Shown: piece after piece, positions 62,336 to 64,000 of the stretch | Numbering within the stretch: position 1 is the first letter of the stretch | How the letters are laid out: each line of letters begins with the position of its first letter | Source of the DNA: JAAURB01 sp049647265 | GTDB taxonomy: Bacteria; Cyanobacteriota; Cyanobacteriia; Cyanobacteriales; Microcoleaceae | DNA: 64,000 bases | NCBI GenBank assembly: GCA_049647265.1 | Contig: JBARXJ010000015.1 | Span: 124,001-188,000, forward strand | Reading direction: 5' to 3' | Program-made: the position numbers and the translations under genes | The notes under the pieces: generated by a model | Databases searched by the model: none | The model's input: the letters and a program-made list of their open reading frames with translations, nothing else | Told to the model about the DNA's origin: nothing

Positions 62336-62911
62336 TTAATCTTCATTAATAGAGGGTGTCGCGTTCGGACGGCGGTCGTTAGTGAAGTAAATATGACCTA
62401 AAGTTTTACCTTGATAACTGCGTTTAGTAAAGCGCCAACCGGGTTCTAAAATAATCTTGGTAAACCCATTACTCATGCCATAGCTACGACCAATTAAAAT
62501 CGGAGACGCTTCCGGGTTGTCTTGAGAAGTGGCAACCAGAAAAATCTCACCATCAACGCTACGAACCGTTAAACGGTGGCTGAGGGCTAAATCTTTTCCT
62601 CCCATCCGTACAGAGTAGCCATTGCTGTCGGTGGCGCGTCCACAAATACCTGTAAAATCAAAATTTACCAGTAACGGATCGACTACCGTCGGAGAACTTC
62701 CCTGTTCGCTCCAACAGGCTTGGGCATCAGAAATTTGCTCGAAAACAATTAGAGAATAGCCGAAAGTACGAGGAAAAGCAACCGCAACAAAGCGTTCTTG
62801 TTCGACCTCTGTTTTATCAAATTCTACCGCAATTGCGTTGGGTGAAATCATTACAGTAGAGAGAAAAACACTGGTTAACGAGGTCAATATTGATGTAAAT
62901 CTGTGTTTCAT
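62336..62911 (-). CDS. DUF3747 secreted protein
   Basis: This is a 191-residue exported protein. A signal peptide, LTSLTSVFLSTVMISPNAIA, ends near residue 27. The mature part (FDKTEVEQERFVAVAFPRTF..., LIVFEQISDAQACW, GICGRATDSNGYSVRMGG, LALSHRLTVRSVDGEI) matches the cyanobacterial DUF3747 group, often with SLH-like or surface roles but no known activity. The frame is open to 62971, but the ATG at 62911 begins directly before a typical Lys-Arg signal. The stop codon touches the tRNA gene with no spacer. Confidence 0.82.
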   Translation of the reverse strand: MKHRFTSILTSLTSVFLSTVMISPNAIAVEFDKTEVEQERFVAVAFPRTFGYSLIVFEQISDAQACWSEQGSSPTVVDPLLVNFDFTGICGRATDSNGYSVRMGGKDLALSHRLTVRSVDGEIFLVATSQDNPEASPILIGRSYGMSNGFTKIILEPGWRFTKRSYQGKTLGHIYFTNDRRPNATPSINED

Positions 62912-62984
62912 TTCAACAGAAAGTAGACTGCATTCACAATATAAGATAAAAAAAATATTGTAAGCTGGCAACCCAGAGGAACTT

Positions 62985-63921
62985 GTGACAACTGATAACC
63001 GTTCTCAAATTCGTCAAGTATGATTACCTTAGGCTTAAACCTATTGGTGATGACGATCAAGGCTATCGTCGGCTGGGTCAGTGGATCTCTGAGTTTGCGC
63101 TTCGGACGCTTTACATAGTATTACAGATAGTGCCAATAATATTAGCGGGTTAATTGCCAATCAGTTGATTTCTCCTTATGGCGATCGAGAATATCCTGAC
63201 GCACAGCAAAAATACGATGCAGTGGGTGCGTAGGGAGTGGCGGTTTTTCTTTGCATTGGTTGTGAGTGACATTCTCACTCATGGTATTGAACGACTTTTT
63301 AGGGAAAATCAACCGATTGAAATTACTCAAACACAATTGTGGGTTTTATTGATTGTTTTGGGAATTAATATCTTTGTGAGTTTCTACGAGAGGCGTGTGG
63401 GTCAACGTTTAAATAGTGCTTTATTGGTTGCTGATGCTAAGCATACTATGAGTGATGTTTGGATTACGATTACTGTCATTTTAGGGTTAATTGGGATTTG
63501 GCAAGGGAATTTATGGAATCTACCTCAACTGCAAATTTTAGACGTTATTTTATCTTTTCCAGTGGCTTTACTCGTGTTTCGTAGCGGTTGGGAAGTCCTG
63601 CAAGACAATTTACCCTGGTTAGTGGATCGGATGGCGATCGCACCTGAAACGATAGAATCAATTGCCATGTCTGTACCGGGTGTTGCCAACTGTCATGATA
63701 TTGCTTCACGGGGTATTATGGGTCGTCAGGTATTTATTGAAATGCACATGGTTGTCAATGCTATGGATGTAGAAACAGCCCATGCAATTACGGAATCTGT
63801 CGAAGAAAAGCTGAAGAAACAGTTTGATCCGGTTCGGATTTTAATTCATATTGAACCCCCTCGTTATCAATCTAATCATCTTACTTATGAAGGTCAGGAT
63901 TCTGTCAATTTATCCGATTAA
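62985..63921 (+). pseudogene. Cation diffusion facilitator transporter, frameshifted and with a stop
   Basis: CDF proteins export Zn, Fe, Mn or Co. Read in one frame, the ORF at 63178-63921 gives only the C-terminal part (TM helices 4-6, HTMSDVW metal site, cytoplasmic CDF domain). The missing N-terminus is present but scattered over frames: MTTDNRSQIRQV at 62985-63020, then ITLGLNLLVMTIKAIVGWVSGSLSL at 63023-63097, then DALHSITDSANNISGLIANQL and YDAVGA at 63105-63230, then a TAG at 63231 where Leu is expected, GVAVFL, and finally the last frame from about 63262 (DILTHGIERL). At least three frameshifts and one nonsense change are needed. The first metal site DALHSITD is intact. Either the gene is decaying or the sequence here is poor. 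Confidence 0.8.
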
Positions 63922-64000
63922 TTGTCTTTGGAAAAAAAATCTGTTTCGGCTCTTTTTACTGATTATTTTAAGTGGATTAGGAATTCGTTTTATTCCTTAT
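63922..64000 (+). other. Possible start of a further membrane protein, cut by the window end
   Basis: After a run of eight A (63932-63939), one frame to the window edge reads LFRLFLLIILSGLGIRFIPY, like the first membrane helix of a glycosyltransferase-type protein. No start codon lies in the same frame; TTG at 63928 would fit if the A-run had one base less. Too short to call. Confidence 0.25.

Noticed and set aside
63178..63290. Methionine at 63178 as natural start of the CDF protein
   Set aside because: The first 28 residues are an out-of-frame reading of conserved CDF sequence, so this is not the real N-terminus.
1..64000. CRISPR array or cas genes
   Set aside because: No regularly spaced direct repeats with unique spacers and no Cas-like protein; the TnpB is a transposon protein.

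Overview
The window is chromosomal DNA of a filamentous, phycobilisome-containing cyanobacterium, most likely of the Oscillatoriales type (Lyngbya/Planktothrix/Arthrospira-like; genus is inference). The evidence is apcE (phycobilisome core-membrane linker), cpcT (phycocyanobilin lyase), a clpR-clpP3 pair, a cyanobacterial-type short hfq, several cyanobacteria-restricted families (DUF3155, DUF2949, DUF3747, a complex-C cofactor assembly protein), and many GCGATCGC (HIP1) octamers. The base composition is fairly AT-rich. Genes lie on both strands in short operons or alone, with many gaps of 200-700 bp.

Layout. 1-5.6 kb: ATP adenylyltransferase, a PD-(D/E)XK-like protein, dapF, hfq and a CPA2 cation/proton antiporter. 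6.5-16.9 kb is the most unusual block: a 2033-residue protein carrying a DUF4114 domain, an intact subtilisin-type (S8) domain, SH3-like domains, an intact M23 endopeptidase domain and LysM. It is followed by a REP/RAYT insertion region, then a membrane M50 metalloprotease and a long coiled-coil HlyD-type adaptor. I propose this as a dedicated export or maturation system that the RAYT region has split. 17-22.4 kb: apcE with its terminator, a J-domain protein, clpP3 and clpR. 22.4-31.8 kb: VWA protein, sensor kinase, ribBA, C-terminal processing protease, pyrF and tyrS. 32.2-36.1 kb: class A penicillin-binding protein, a small ribbon-helix-helix-like protein and a phytase-like-esterase lipoprotein.

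36.2-37.9 kb holds a TnpB (IS1341/IS605-type) element whose gene has been invaded by five separate palindromic mini-elements, with a sixth at its 3' end. One replaces the catalytic Glu region and another shifts the frame before the last RuvC motif, so this TnpB should be dead. 38-46.5 kb: cpcT, a stand-alone M41-like protease, a PadR regulator, a complex C (cytochrome b6f haem) assembly protein, a DUF3155 protein, a sensor kinase, a TPR-methyltransferase fusion and two GST-family genes. 46.8-56.5 kb: glgB, a His-rich secreted protein, a DHH-CBS-tRNA nucleotidyltransferase fusion, a small membrane protein, an orphan cyclic-peptide-type ABC exporter and rsmB. 56.7-64 kb: adenylate cyclase, an OmpR-type (possibly NblR-like) regulator, DUF192, DUF2949, a class V aminotransferase, folB, tRNA-Arg(CCG), DUF3747, and a cation diffusion facilitator gene broken by several frameshifts and a stop.

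The core genes are ordinary housekeeping and photosynthesis functions. The accessory interest lies in the giant-protease/M50/HlyD block, the REP-RAYT cluster, the palindrome-riddled TnpB and the decaying transporter at the right edge. No CRISPR array, rRNA or prophage was seen. All family calls are from reading protein sequence by eye; no database search was run.
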